NCBI GenBank assembly: GCA_029855935.1
Contig: JAGSHN010000018.1
Coordinates: forward strand, 76,547 to 140,546
Origin: Candidatus Thorarchaeota archaeon
GTDB lineage: Archaea > Asgardarchaeota > Thorarchaeia > Thorarchaeales > Thorarchaeaceae
Direction of reading: 5' to 3'
Length of the DNA: 64,000 nt
The position numbers and the translations under genes are program-made. Of the stretch, positions 25,476-34,016 are shown in pieces (position 1 is the stretch's first letter; every line of letters starts with the position of its first letter). A model generated the notes under the pieces. That model did no database searches. It worked only from the letters and a program-made list of their open reading frames with translations, and had not been told where the DNA came from.

Positions 25476-26320
25476 TCAGGCTCAGAGCCAGAGGTCTCGA
25501 ACCGCGAGAGGCTCTTTGCGGTCTCTCGAAGGTCGTCGATGGACAGGGCGTAGATGCCCTCTGACCGCACGTCAAAGGTCACCCAGACGGGGATGTGACG
25601 CGCGCCCTTCATCTTGGTTATGCGGAACTGCTTGACAAGAGCGCCAGCCTTTGCAAAGGCCGGCTCGTGACGCGTGTCAATCAGGACATCACTCGTATAG
25701 CTGATGACGTCGTCGTAGGCGGCAAACTGCTGAAGGCCTGTGTGATAGACTGCCCAGAAGGGGATGTTGAGGTCCTTGCAGAAGGTGGCACGCCAGGCCT
25801 TTGCTGCATTGACTGCCTTGAAGGGATGGCTCTGAACAAAGAACTCGGTCAGACTGTCAAGGTAGATACCAGCTATCGAGTCGGCCCCCATTCTGTCTAT
25901 CAGAGAGTTGATTGTGTCAGTAATGGTGTCAGTGTTGCTGGGATCACGTACGACGTGGGTGTGCTCAAGGGCAGGTGTCCTGCGCAGGATGAGGCTGGAG
26001 AAGCAGTCCACCAGCTCAATCAGGTCATTCTCAAGCGCCTTCTCGTGCTGCCATCCAAGGGAAACTAGATTCTGAAGTATAGAGATCGGAGAGTCCTCAA
26101 AGCATACGTAGATGACCTTGTGACCAGCCTCTGTGGCACGCCGCACCATCTCATTCATTATCACGGACTTCCCACCGCCGCCCGGACCACGAATCACTCC
26201 GAAGGCGTTTCGCGGAAAACCGTCCGGGGCCTGGTCGTCCAGCACTGGCACACCAGTGTGATAGAGGATCTTCCCCTTTGCCAGCTTATCGCTCAGGCTC
26301 ATCAGGCCATTCCCGCGCAA
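25472..26320 (-). CDS. KaiC/RecA-fold ATPase
   Basis: This is a single-domain KaiC-like protein of 282 residues. Walker A is GPGGGGKS at 45-52, and the Walker B-type strand ends in GIYLDSLTEF near residue 155. A polar linker follows the ATPase core, and the C-terminus is Ser/Arg-rich. Archaeal KaiC-like proteins of this size are signalling or regulatory ATPases and not clock proteins. An alternative start is Met7. It overlaps the XPB stop by 4 bp tail to tail and is downstream of the APH-type kinase on the same strand. Confidence 0.8.
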   Translation of the reverse strand: MRGNGLMSLSDKLAKGKILYHTGVPVLDDQAPDGFPRNAFGVIRGPGGGGKSVIMNEMVRRATEAGHKVIYVCFEDSPISILQNLVSLGWQHEKALENDLIELVDCFSSLILRRTPALEHTHVVRDPSNTDTITDTINSLIDRMGADSIAGIYLDSLTEFFVQSHPFKAVNAAKAWRATFCKDLNIPFWAVYHTGLQQFAAYDDVISYTSDVLIDTRHEPAFAKAGALVKQFRITKMKGARHIPVWVTFDVRSEGIYALSIDDLRETAKSLSRFETSGSEPD

Positions 26321-26374
26321 TGTCTGGCAGAGCTGATATTTACAATTTCCCAGTGGTCCCGGAGCGCGGTAGGT

Positions 26375-27331
26375 CTATGAGCCGGCATCCAGCTCCAGAG
26401 CAAGAAGACCCATCTTCTGGCGGACGTACGCCCCAATCCGCTGTCTCACGTCACCCGTTGCCAGATGCTCCGTCACGCGGCCACGGTCTATGTCAACTAT
26501 TCTCTGCACGCTCCACGTGATGCAGGACAACAGTGCAAGAACGGTATGACCAGACTCGGGACGCAACTCGGGACTGTCAAAGAGATGCCGGATCATCTCC
26601 GTAGGCCCCTCATGCTCATGCTGCACCGAGAGATAGGCAATGTCAAGCCTCGGGTCAGCGAAACATAGTGCCTCGGGGTCTAGGAGCCATACCCTCCCCT
26701 CTGTGAAGACTATGTTAGACTCGGAGAGGTCTCCGTGGATGAGGGCCTGTGACCAGTGCATGCTCAGACAGACGTCGCGTATCCGGTCTATGGTGTCTGA
26801 ATAGGAAACGGCCGGAACCAGCTCTGAGAACAATTCAGGCCCATCGCACTGCTCAAGAGTACCGATGAGATGCACAAGATAGTCGATGGAGGATCGAAAC
26901 ACGGGGGCATCACCCACTCGCGAGTCCCACAGTCGGGCCAACGCATCACGTAGGAACACAAGCCGATCAGGGGGCATCGCGCTGGGGGATGAGTAGACCT
27001 CGCCGTCGACGTACTCGAGCAGGAGGTATGGAATCGTCAGCTCACCGAGGCAACCGACCTCAATGGGCGACGGCATCAGGTCGCGCGAGGCCAAGGCCCG
27101 GTACCGGGCTGCAAGCATCTCGTAATGTGCCACGGTCACGTCACGAACCGCAGGGACCTTGAGGACCAGTCGCTGACCAGCGCCAGTCTCCAGCAGGACG
27201 TTGACGTTCGACCACCCACCCAGCACACCGACAATCGCCGGAACACTGGTCAATGCTGCACTCTCAGGGACAACGGCACCAATGAGGTCACGTAGTGGCC
27301 AGCCGTGGACGACGGTCCCGTGAGGGAGCAT
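26375..27331 (-). CDS. Aminoglycoside phosphotransferase-family (APH) kinase
   Basis: This 318-residue protein has a small-molecule-kinase fold. The catalytic loop is IHGDLSESN (about 197-205) and the metal-binding aspartate is in LLDPEA about 15 residues later. The N-terminal lobe has a strand-rich ATP site with a lysine in LVLKVP. The substrate is unknown; such proteins phosphorylate sugars, choline-like compounds or amino-acid derivatives. The start is set at ATG 27331 and not the longer GTG 27340, because a TATA-like GTATATCA at about 27355-27362 leaves room only for a short or absent leader. Confidence 0.8.
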   Translation of the reverse strand: MLPHGTVVHGWPLRDLIGAVVPESAALTSVPAIVGVLGGWSNVNVLLETGAGQRLVLKVPAVRDVTVAHYEMLAARYRALASRDLMPSPIEVGCLGELTIPYLLLEYVDGEVYSSPSAMPPDRLVFLRDALARLWDSRVGDAPVFRSSIDYLVHLIGTLEQCDGPELFSELVPAVSYSDTIDRIRDVCLSMHWSQALIHGDLSESNIVFTEGRVWLLDPEALCFADPRLDIAYLSVQHEHEGPTEMIRHLFDSPELRPESGHTVLALLSCITWSVQRIVDIDRGRVTEHLATGDVRQRIGAYVRQKMGLLALELDAGS

Positions 27332-27372
27332 AATCAACACAGTGGTCGACTGACTGATATACGGATTGGTAT

Positions 27373-27388
27373 GGCGCCAAGAGGCGCC
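27373..27388. promoter_or_regulatory. Palindrome GGCGCC-AAGA-GGCGCC between divergent promoters
   Basis: A perfect inverted repeat lies midway between TATA-like boxes for the APH-type gene (about 27355-27362, minus) and the 95-residue gene (CATATAG at about 27413-27419, plus). Position and symmetry suit a shared operator. The exact regulator is unknown. Confidence 0.4.
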
Positions 27389-27442
27389 TCGGAAGTGCGG
27401 CCTGCATCAAGTACATATAGTTGAGGGCAAGAACCCGTCCCG

Positions 27443-27730
27443 ATGAACGGTCAGCATGTGCTACTAATCCTTGCTCATCTCTTCAGGGCTCGCGGGGCTG
27501 TCGTGACCATCGACGATGCTGTAGAGTATCTATCCTTTCGCTGCCGGTATGGCCCGCCCACCGAGATAAGGAAGATGTTGGCCGTGGCCGAACAGAGAGG
27601 GATGATTGAGAGGGAGGAGGATCAAATACACGCGGGCTTTCTCTTTGATAGACAGTCGCTCTCACCGAACATGACACACCTGCTTAACAATGCCGTCAGA
27701 GTCCGGGACAACGTGGAACCGATGCAATGA
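27443..27730 (+). CDS. Small winged-helix protein (DUF2240-like)
   Basis: This 95-residue protein has a winged-helix build: helix HVLLILAHLF, a strand-helix AVEYLSFRCRYG, a recognition helix TEIRKMLAVAEQRG and a beta wing. It resembles the archaeal DUF2240 family of predicted DNA-binding proteins. The start is supported by a TATA-like box 25-30 bp upstream, so the mRNA is nearly leaderless. It lies divergent from the APH-type gene across a palindrome, which it might bind. Confidence 0.6.
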   Translation: MNGQHVLLILAHLFRARGAVVTIDDAVEYLSFRCRYGPPTEIRKMLAVAEQRGMIEREEDQIHAGFLFDRQSLSPNMTHLLNNAVRVRDNVEPMQ

Positions 27731-27783
27731 GAACTCCTGAGAAGGTCAAGACATCGGTTGCCACGGGCTGATAGGCACTACGG

Positions 27784-28923
27784 TCAGGACGTACTGTCCT
27801 GATCAGTCGCCGCCTCGCTTGTCACGTGCCATATTGACGCCATCACCGCGGTGACGTGTATGAACGGGTTCTTGGCCTGGGTTATTCGAGTGTCTATCTC
27901 CGCTATGCGTCTGATGATCTTGTCCCTGACCTCGGGGTCGAGTGGCCGGTACATGATGTCCCTCAGAATGCCCTGCATCACGGCGTGAGGCTCGTACCTT
28001 TCAATGGCCAGCAGCTTGCGGACCCGGTCCCGAGACTCCTTGAACGAACCCTCGATGACAAGCGACACTGCCTCGTGTATTGCTCTCTGAAGCGGATGCT
28101 CGGAGACCTCGTAGACGTGGTCCTCTGTGATGGCGCCGCTCGAGGCGGCGACGTGGGCCATCTGAAGTATGTCGATTGCCCGACGGAGGTCACCTGCACT
28201 CTCCCGGGCAATCACCTCAAGGACACTATCATCCACCGACACGTTCTCGCGTTCCGCGATGACGCGAAGGCATTTCACAATGTCCTCCTGTGACGCACTT
28301 GGAAAGTGAATGATCAAGCAGCGGGACAGTATGGCCGGAATCCAGTTGCTGAGGGACGGCGTTATGAGGATGAATCTGCAGTCCTCACCGTAGATCTCCA
28401 TCGTCCTCCTGAGTGCCTGCTGCATGTTGTTGTCCATCGCATCAGCCTCATCGAGCACGAGTATCTTGACTGTCTCCGTCGCCACCGTCAATGTCGAGGC
28501 AAAGAGGCGGATGGCGGTGTGCAGCAGGTCGCTCCGATTGGGGTCGCCAGACTTTCCACGCGTCCGGAGTGTCATCTTGGCCTCTCTGTAGACAAAGGAC
28601 ATATACTCATCAAGAGGCGTGCGCTCCTCCCTGTCCAGTTTGGCAAGATCGGCCACAGAACGCTTGGCCTTTGAGACGGGATAGTAGCGCAGGTCACGGA
28701 CATTCAGCCACAGGTAGTTCGATTCAAAGTCTGGCCCGAGCAGCGACCGCGCAAATACCTCCGCTGCAGCAGTCTTGCCTGTGCCAGAGGGACCCACGAA
28801 CATCAAGTGAGGGCACGTCCCAGACTCGGCCATCTGTCTCAGCTGCTGGATGGCCATGTCTTGACCGACAAAGTCCTCCCATTTGCGTGGCCGGTACTTG
28901 ATGCTCCACAGTGGCGACTCCAT
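27784..28923 (-). CDS. rfcS: Replication factor C small subunit
   Basis: This is an AAA+ clamp-loader subunit of 379 residues that, with RFC large subunit, loads PCNA on DNA. Walker A GPSGTGKT is at 44-51, Walker B VLDEADAM near 150-157, the RFC-family SRC arginine finger in LSRCLI near 196, and a helical collar domain fills the C-terminal third. Archaeal small subunits are usually about 320-330 residues; this one has an insert around residues 70-110 (KAKRSVADLAKL region) and is somewhat long. A TATA-like AAGCAATAAGCGC precedes it by about 40 bp. Confidence 0.92.
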   Translation of the reverse strand: MESPLWSIKYRPRKWEDFVGQDMAIQQLRQMAESGTCPHLMFVGPSGTGKTAAAEVFARSLLGPDFESNYLWLNVRDLRYYPVSKAKRSVADLAKLDREERTPLDEYMSFVYREAKMTLRTRGKSGDPNRSDLLHTAIRLFASTLTVATETVKILVLDEADAMDNNMQQALRRTMEIYGEDCRFILITPSLSNWIPAILSRCLIIHFPSASQEDIVKCLRVIAERENVSVDDSVLEVIARESAGDLRRAIDILQMAHVAASSGAITEDHVYEVSEHPLQRAIHEAVSLVIEGSFKESRDRVRKLLAIERYEPHAVMQGILRDIMYRPLDPEVRDKIIRRIAEIDTRITQAKNPFIHVTAVMASIWHVTSEAATDQDSTS

Positions 28924-29055
28924 AGGGCAATCCCTGCACTCCTGTCGCTGTACAGCGCTTATTGCTTTTTGCCAAGACCTGTCAGTAGGCCGAGGGCCTA
29001 CCTCAGCCCAGACTCACATCTCAACAGCGCGCCCGGTCTCGCTTCCTACGGTACT

Positions 29056-29083
29056 ATGACAGCATATATACACCGCTTGACAC
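29056..29083 (+). promoter_or_regulatory. TATA box followed by inverted repeat, promoter of the HD-domain gene
   Basis: A TATA box, CATATATAC (about 29057-29065), runs into the inverted repeat ACACCG / CGGTGT spaced by 7 bp. A palindrome just downstream of TATA suggests control by a repressor. Confidence 0.45.
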
Positions 29084-29128
29084 GGTGTGACCGAAGGCAG
29101 ATGAGCGTCCTGCTGCCAATCCGCCTCT

Positions 29129-29779
29129 GTGATTGCGCAGGGACCGAATAGCCAGCCGGGTCGAGAACCAGCCAACGTGGTGGAGGACAATCCGTTGAGT
29201 CTCACGGAGGAGCAGGTGACACAGATAGAGAAGTTCGCGTTGAACAAGTACGACGAACTCGACACGACACACGGACGCAGACATGCCGAGAGGACTGTCC
29301 GCCTAGCAGAGCATATCGCGGCCCACGAGGGTGCAAACGTGATGGTGTGCCGCCTCGGAGCGCTGCTCCATCAGTATCATCCCGAAGGCGCTCCCGCTGT
29401 CGATCGGTTTCTTCGGAGCATAGATGTGCCAGACGAGTTGCGAACCGCTATCACCCACTGTGTGGAATGCGTGGAGTTCGAGACGATAGGACGTGCCACT
29501 ACTCTTGAGGCGCGGGTAGTCTTTGATGCGGACAAACTTCAGACGATAGGTCCCTTTGGTGTAGTGCGGGAAGTTGCATATCGAGTCTGTGCCGTGGGAA
29601 GAGATCTTCAGACAGCGATAGATCAGGCACGTGAGCTTGACAGGAGAAGTCGTGATCACCTACAGACACGTACAGCACATGAACTGGCCGAGAGAACTCG
29701 CGCTGATACAGAACGAATGTTCGAGCAGATTGTTCAGTGGTGTGACCTGAGCCTGCTGAACGATGTTGATGTGTTATGA
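29129..29779 (+). CDS. HD-domain protein with altered catalytic dyad
   Basis: This protein of up to 216 residues has the helical HD-phosphohydrolase layout. The first His is in HGRRHAERT, the dyad position reads LLHQYHPE where HD is expected, and the last Asp is in FDADKL about 60 residues on. The Asp-to-Gln change in the HD dyad would weaken or abolish metal binding, so activity is doubtful. HD proteins of this type hydrolyse nucleotides. The longest frame begins at GTG 29129; GTG 29177 is equally possible and skips a Pro-rich stretch unlike the rest. A palindromic promoter lies upstream. Confidence 0.7.
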   Translation: MIAQGPNSQPGREPANVVEDNPLSLTEEQVTQIEKFALNKYDELDTTHGRRHAERTVRLAEHIAAHEGANVMVCRLGALLHQYHPEGAPAVDRFLRSIDVPDELRTAITHCVECVEFETIGRATTLEARVVFDADKLQTIGPFGVVREVAYRVCAVGRDLQTAIDQARELDRRSRDHLQTRTAHELAERTRADTERMFEQIVQWCDLSLLNDVDVL

Positions 29780-29797
29780 CCGTAACGGTCTTAAAGC
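29778..29797 (+). promoter_or_regulatory. Inverted repeat GACCG-TAA-CGGTC next to TATA-like TCTTAAAGC
   Basis: The inverted repeat (29778-29790) overlaps the stop codon of the HD gene and abuts a TATA-like element (29788-29796). It lies about 50 bp before the ATG at 29846. It may be an operator for the Helicase_C_3 gene. Confidence 0.4.
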
Positions 29798-29845
29798 GAA
29801 TATCTGAAGCGGCGTGTTCAAATCGATGCCAGGGGCCACGATGTC

Positions 29846-31576
29846 ATGCCACGGGAACCTCTCGAGTCCGAACTGAAACATATGTTCAGAGAAGACCTCA
29901 TTGTTGCCTGTCAATACTGGGGGGTCGACCTGAGCACCAGCAAGTCCGGTGACGAACTGACGCAGCTACTTGCAGAGAAGATGAGGGACAGAGAGGCTCG
30001 TGAGAGAATCTTCGCCACGTTCTCCGACAGGGAGTACGACCTGCTCGGAATGCTGTGCCTCAACGGAGGCGCGATGAGCTACGACGGGCTGAAGCCCTAC
30101 AGAAAGAAGTACTCCTACGGACAGCTGAACCAGACCGAGAGGGAACTCAGAAAGAAGGGCATCATAGTCAGACGGATTGTGCAGCGGGTGACGGACCTTG
30201 GTCGCGAGGTCGCCGAGTTCAAGATAATTGACTTCTTCCTACCGCATCTCATTCAGTATTTCAGTCGTAAACCCGAACACGTCTCGCAGCCTCCGAAGAG
30301 AATAAGGAACTTTGTCAATGAACGGGACTCGCTGCTTGTCGATATCCTGGTGCTCGTCTCGCATCTCGCGACCAACCCCGTAAAGATGACGACAACGTGG
30401 GAGTTCCCCCGCAGAGAGATTGAACGGATCAAGACCGCTCTCTCAAAGCAGACAGACGAACGCTTCGAAACCGTCCAGAGAGTTGCGCGCAAGTGCGGCG
30501 CATACGTCATCGTTGAGGATGACAAGGCGGTACCGGGCCGCATCGACAGGCTCTTTGATGGCGACCAGGCCGAGGTGTCAAAGCGCATACTCCTCGCAGC
30601 GCTGGGCCGCACCAGGGCAATCTGGGCAACTCCCGACCAGCCGACCGAGTTCACATTGAACCTTGCCATATGCAGGCTGCGAGAGAGCAGCGAGGGCGAT
30701 TGGATAACGATAGAGGAGATGAAGCAGTGGATTCGGAGCGAGCTCTTTATCGAGAAGGAGCCACTGAAGTGGATCCAGGTCGATGAGAATAGAGTGGCAA
30801 TTGCGCTTGAGATTCCAATCCTGCTCGGCCTTCTTGAGGCCGCGTACAAGGGCCGGAAGCTTGTCGCTGTTGCACTGACACAGGTCGGTGCGGCTGTTGT
30901 GATGAATCGCCGTCTTCCAGAGAACGAGAGCAGAGAGACCTTCTTCGTGCAGCCGAACTTCGAGATAACGTGTTTCACTCCAGAGATGAACTACGCGGAC
31001 CTGTATAGGCTGATGCTGTTCACGGAGCCCGTCAAGATTGACGTTGTGTCGACGTTTCGAATCACCGACCGGTCGGTATTCAAGGCCGTGGAGCTCGGTA
31101 TGAGAGAGAAGGACATAGTGGAGTTCCTTGAGTCGAAGAGCAGCAAGCCAGTGCCGAAGAATGTGGCGAGGTCAATCCGTGACTGGATTGGACGGATGAC
31201 CTTCGTCAAGATATCGACTGTGACGCTGCTGGAGACAGAGACGGAGAGGGACCTTGAGGGATTGCTGCTCATCAGAGGTCTTGAGGATCATGTTGTGAGA
31301 CGAGTGGGACCGACCGCTGTCATTGTGAGTGGCGATGTCGAGGAGCTGGTCGACCTGCTCAGGGACAACAAGTGCCACGTAACACGTCCCGGGGAAACCA
31401 CGTCTCCTCTGGAGGCCTCACACGGGACTGCCATTGCTGAGCAGGTGTTGCTGTACGAGCAGGCCGCGGCTGACGATGTCCCCGAGGACTGCATGGGATG
31501 TCCAGCTATCCAATCGTGCACGCGTGTGCTGAGACGTAAAGTGGAGAAGAAGAGGCGACGCAGGGTTGGTGCGTAG
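29846..31576 (+). CDS. XPB-associated Helicase_C_3-domain protein
   Basis: This 576-residue protein lacks helicase motifs. It carries, at about 365-450, the Helicase_C_3 module known from proteins linked to XPB helicases: VQPNFEI, then a strand-helix part, then FRITDRSVFKAVELG, then SSKPVPKNVARSI. The N-terminal half is helical with winged-helix-like stretches (about 45-110). The C-terminus has CMGCPAIQSC and then a very basic tail, consistent with nucleic acid binding. It probably works with DNA repair or transcription machinery, perhaps with XPB at 23766. The stop overlaps the start of the UroD/MetE-like gene, so the two are translationally coupled. Confidence 0.75.
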   Translation: MPREPLESELKHMFREDLIVACQYWGVDLSTSKSGDELTQLLAEKMRDREARERIFATFSDREYDLLGMLCLNGGAMSYDGLKPYRKKYSYGQLNQTERELRKKGIIVRRIVQRVTDLGREVAEFKIIDFFLPHLIQYFSRKPEHVSQPPKRIRNFVNERDSLLVDILVLVSHLATNPVKMTTTWEFPRREIERIKTALSKQTDERFETVQRVARKCGAYVIVEDDKAVPGRIDRLFDGDQAEVSKRILLAALGRTRAIWATPDQPTEFTLNLAICRLRESSEGDWITIEEMKQWIRSELFIEKEPLKWIQVDENRVAIALEIPILLGLLEAAYKGRKLVAVALTQVGAAVVMNRRLPENESRETFFVQPNFEITCFTPEMNYADLYRLMLFTEPVKIDVVSTFRITDRSVFKAVELGMREKDIVEFLESKSSKPVPKNVARSIRDWIGRMTFVKISTVTLLETETERDLEGLLLIRGLEDHVVRRVGPTAVIVSGDVEELVDLLRDNKCHVTRPGETTSPLEASHGTAIAEQVLLYEQAAADDVPEDCMGCPAIQSCTRVLRRKVEKKRRRRVGA

Positions 31577-32612
31577 ACTGTTGCCCGAGGAACTCGTGGG
31601 CTCTTTCTTCGGTGTCGGGAGCCTCAGTGTGAACGATCCCGAGAAGCCGCTCGAGTACGTTTCGACAATGAGACTGCCTTACTGGTACCAACTTCCAGCC
31701 CTTCCCGAGGAGGACATGGTGCGACAGTTTGCGTACGTCATAGACGGATTCGAGGATGAGGAGTTGTTCACACTCGACATTGACGTTCACACGTTTCAGG
31801 AGGTCCTCACCGATGACACTCCCATCGAGATTGATGCGGACCACGCCCACGGCCTCTATCTGATGAGAGACCTCGGAAGACGCTTCGAGTTCTTCAAGAC
31901 ACAGCAGACCGCGCCTGCGACAATGTGCTTCACGATTCGCGACCCGGACGGACACCAGCTCATCTCAAAGAGTATGGTCCGGTTCTTTGCATCGCTGATG
32001 CGCAGGATCGCAGTCTGGCAGTACCAGTTCCTGAAGAACTTCTGCGACACGATCATTCTGTGTCAGGACGACCCGGCACTGGGCTTTGTCATCCAGATGA
32101 TTCGACGTGGTGAGGTCAGTGCAATGGACCCCAGATGGATAGTCCGAGAGACCGACTCGGTCTACCCAAGTGAGATCATCCCCTCGTACCACTACTGCGA
32201 GGACTGGCGAACGCTCTACGAGGGCGAAAAGCATCTCCTGTGGGATGGTAGTCCCAAGATTGTTCACATTGACCTTGTCGCATATCCGCCTGACCCAGAC
32301 GAAAAGGGAGCGGAGGCTGGTGAGAAGATCAACAGGTTCATTGAGCGCGGCGGCGCAATCGCCCTTGGTGTCCTTCCGAATGTGGACGATGGCTACAAGT
32401 CCTCGGTGCTGGAGACACTAAGGGAACGCCTCACGGCAACGCTGTCACGCTTCGTAGAGTGCGGTGTCGACAAGGATCTCCTTGCCGAGAACGCACTGAT
32501 ATCAACACAGTGCGGACTGTCACGGGCCTCTCCCCGGCTCGCCGAGGAGATTCACAGGACTAGCCAGAGGTTTCCCGAGGTGTTGAGAGACTGCGTCAGA
32601 CAAACTACTTAA
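31569..32612 (+). CDS. UroD/MetE-fold TIM-barrel protein
   Basis: This roughly 347-residue protein resembles the uroporphyrinogen decarboxylase/cobalamin-independent methionine synthase superfamily. The early motif LPYWYQLPALPEEDMVRQF corresponds to the family's WPQLP segment. The late motif STQCGLS (near 320), followed by a helix, matches the zinc-cysteine loop of methyltransferases. It may transfer methyl groups to a thiol or corrinoid, but the first zinc ligands are unclear. GTG 31569 is preferred over TTG 31566. It overlaps the upstream gene by 8 bp, an odd partner for a methyltransferase. Confidence 0.65.
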   Translation: MRRLLPEELVGSFFGVGSLSVNDPEKPLEYVSTMRLPYWYQLPALPEEDMVRQFAYVIDGFEDEELFTLDIDVHTFQEVLTDDTPIEIDADHAHGLYLMRDLGRRFEFFKTQQTAPATMCFTIRDPDGHQLISKSMVRFFASLMRRIAVWQYQFLKNFCDTIILCQDDPALGFVIQMIRRGEVSAMDPRWIVRETDSVYPSEIIPSYHYCEDWRTLYEGEKHLLWDGSPKIVHIDLVAYPPDPDEKGAEAGEKINRFIERGGAIALGVLPNVDDGYKSSVLETLRERLTATLSRFVECGVDKDLLAENALISTQCGLSRASPRLAEEIHRTSQRFPEVLRDCVRQTT

Positions 32613-32664
32613 GCACGAGGCCACCGCTTGCCGCTTCGAAACTACGACAAGAACGAAGGTGTGT

Positions 32665-33510
32665 ATGTCAATGGTGGAGTCGAAAGAGCCCGGCCCGATA
32701 ATGAAGTTCATCCAAGACTACAGGATGAAGATGCTTATACCTGAACTCCTCGTCGTCTTCGGTGTCTGGTATATGGCGCCAGAGTCGATTCAGTGGGGGC
32801 CGCAGGGTAACGTCTACTCATTCCTCGGACCACTGATGTACATCTGTCAACCAATATACTTCGTTCCAAGCGGGATTCTACTTCTGGTCACTGCCATATT
32901 GCTGCACGGAATCTATCCACTGGACAACTATCACGAGGGCAAGATCCCAGAGGTGCCTCGCGGTGCAGTCCTGATGATCATAATCTCATTCGCACTGCTT
33001 CCTGTTCTTGTCGCATTCCAGATGGCAGGCTATTTCATGACGGAGGCTACGGAGTACATCCGGCGCGATCCCTTCTGGGAGAGAATTGAGAGCGTCGGAG
33101 ACCTGCTCTTTTATGCAGGGCCTATGTTCTTTGTCGGAATGCAGTGGTGGCTTCTGATACCCGTCTTCTTCCTCTCCGAGGGCGTCGACGGCATCCACAA
33201 GATTGCTCATCACGAGACCTCGAACGCGAAGATCACGGCACTCTTCTACTTCCTCTGGCCGATATCAATACCGTTCTTCTTCAACCCTGTTGAGATTCTT
33301 GCGATGGCTGCACTGTCCATCCCGGCCTTCGCGTTCTACACGTACATCCGACCATACTACACCTACGTCACGGCAGTGCATACGCTGACCTTCGCACTGC
33401 TGGTCCTCGTCTGCATACCCCTCGCACCGTACCTCCCACTGCTCAACGTCTGGTTCCCCGGCAGCATACCCTATCACACGCCACCCAAGATGTGGAGCCT
33501 GTTTGGATAG
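32665..33510 (+). CDS. Polytopic membrane protein
   Basis: I do not recognise this protein of about 281 residues. It has seven or eight hydrophobic helices, with a conserved-looking HHETSN loop after the fifth and a proline-rich C-terminus. ATG 32665 follows GAAGG closely; ATG 32671 is also possible. It stands alone between the MetE-like gene and a convergent two-helix membrane protein. A function in lipid or small-molecule transport cannot be judged from the sequence. Confidence 0.6.
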   Translation: MSMVESKEPGPIMKFIQDYRMKMLIPELLVVFGVWYMAPESIQWGPQGNVYSFLGPLMYICQPIYFVPSGILLLVTAILLHGIYPLDNYHEGKIPEVPRGAVLMIIISFALLPVLVAFQMAGYFMTEATEYIRRDPFWERIESVGDLLFYAGPMFFVGMQWWLLIPVFFLSEGVDGIHKIAHHETSNAKITALFYFLWPISIPFFFNPVEILAMAALSIPAFAFYTYIRPYYTYVTAVHTLTFALLVLVCIPLAPYLPLLNVWFPGSIPYHTPPKMWSLFG

Positions 33511-33587
33511 AATGAATCGCTGACGGCGAGGACGAGCCACCGTGCGGTCCTCACCCCCGCTCGATCCCGTGCCAGTGGCAGGAGGGA

Positions 33588-33902
33588 CTATCCTGAAGCG
33601 CCGGCGTACGTGGGCTTTCGTGTTGCGACTGTCTCGTCCTCTTCCCTGAGCTTGTGCTGAAACGGACGGCCCTGTCCGTAGATGGCAGGGTCGGCATCAT
33701 GGGTCTTCATCATGATGATGACGAAACCAATGGCCTGAACGATGACCGATGCGAGGGATATCACAAAGACCTCCGGAAAATAGGGATGATTGAATACCTG
33801 ATACAGCCACACAGTGGGATACACAATAGCCTGTATCACGATGCCCGCCAGCAACATCAAGACCCACTTGTTAGTCCAGTTAGACCAAGCCATCTCCATC
33901 AT
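33588..33902 (-). CDS. Two-helix small membrane protein
   Basis: This 104-residue protein has two membrane helices (about 12-35 and 43-65) and a polar, charged cytoplasmic tail. No family is recognised. Its start has several adjacent ATGs (33902, 33899 and 33893); none has a clear ribosome binding site. It is convergent with the polytopic membrane protein (78 bp between stops). Confidence 0.55.
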   Translation of the reverse strand: MMEMAWSNWTNKWVLMLLAGIVIQAIVYPTVWLYQVFNHPYFPEVFVISLASVIVQAIGFVIIMMKTHDADPAIYGQGRPFQHKLREEDETVATRKPTYAGASG

Positions 33903-34016
33903 CCTGTTGTCTTCTTACTGATCTGTGACGCAATGGAGCATCCAATTAAAGATGCCTGTGACATAGTCCAGTCCGCTCTCCAGAAAGCGCTAATCCCTCG
34001 ACGGTACTGCGGTTGG

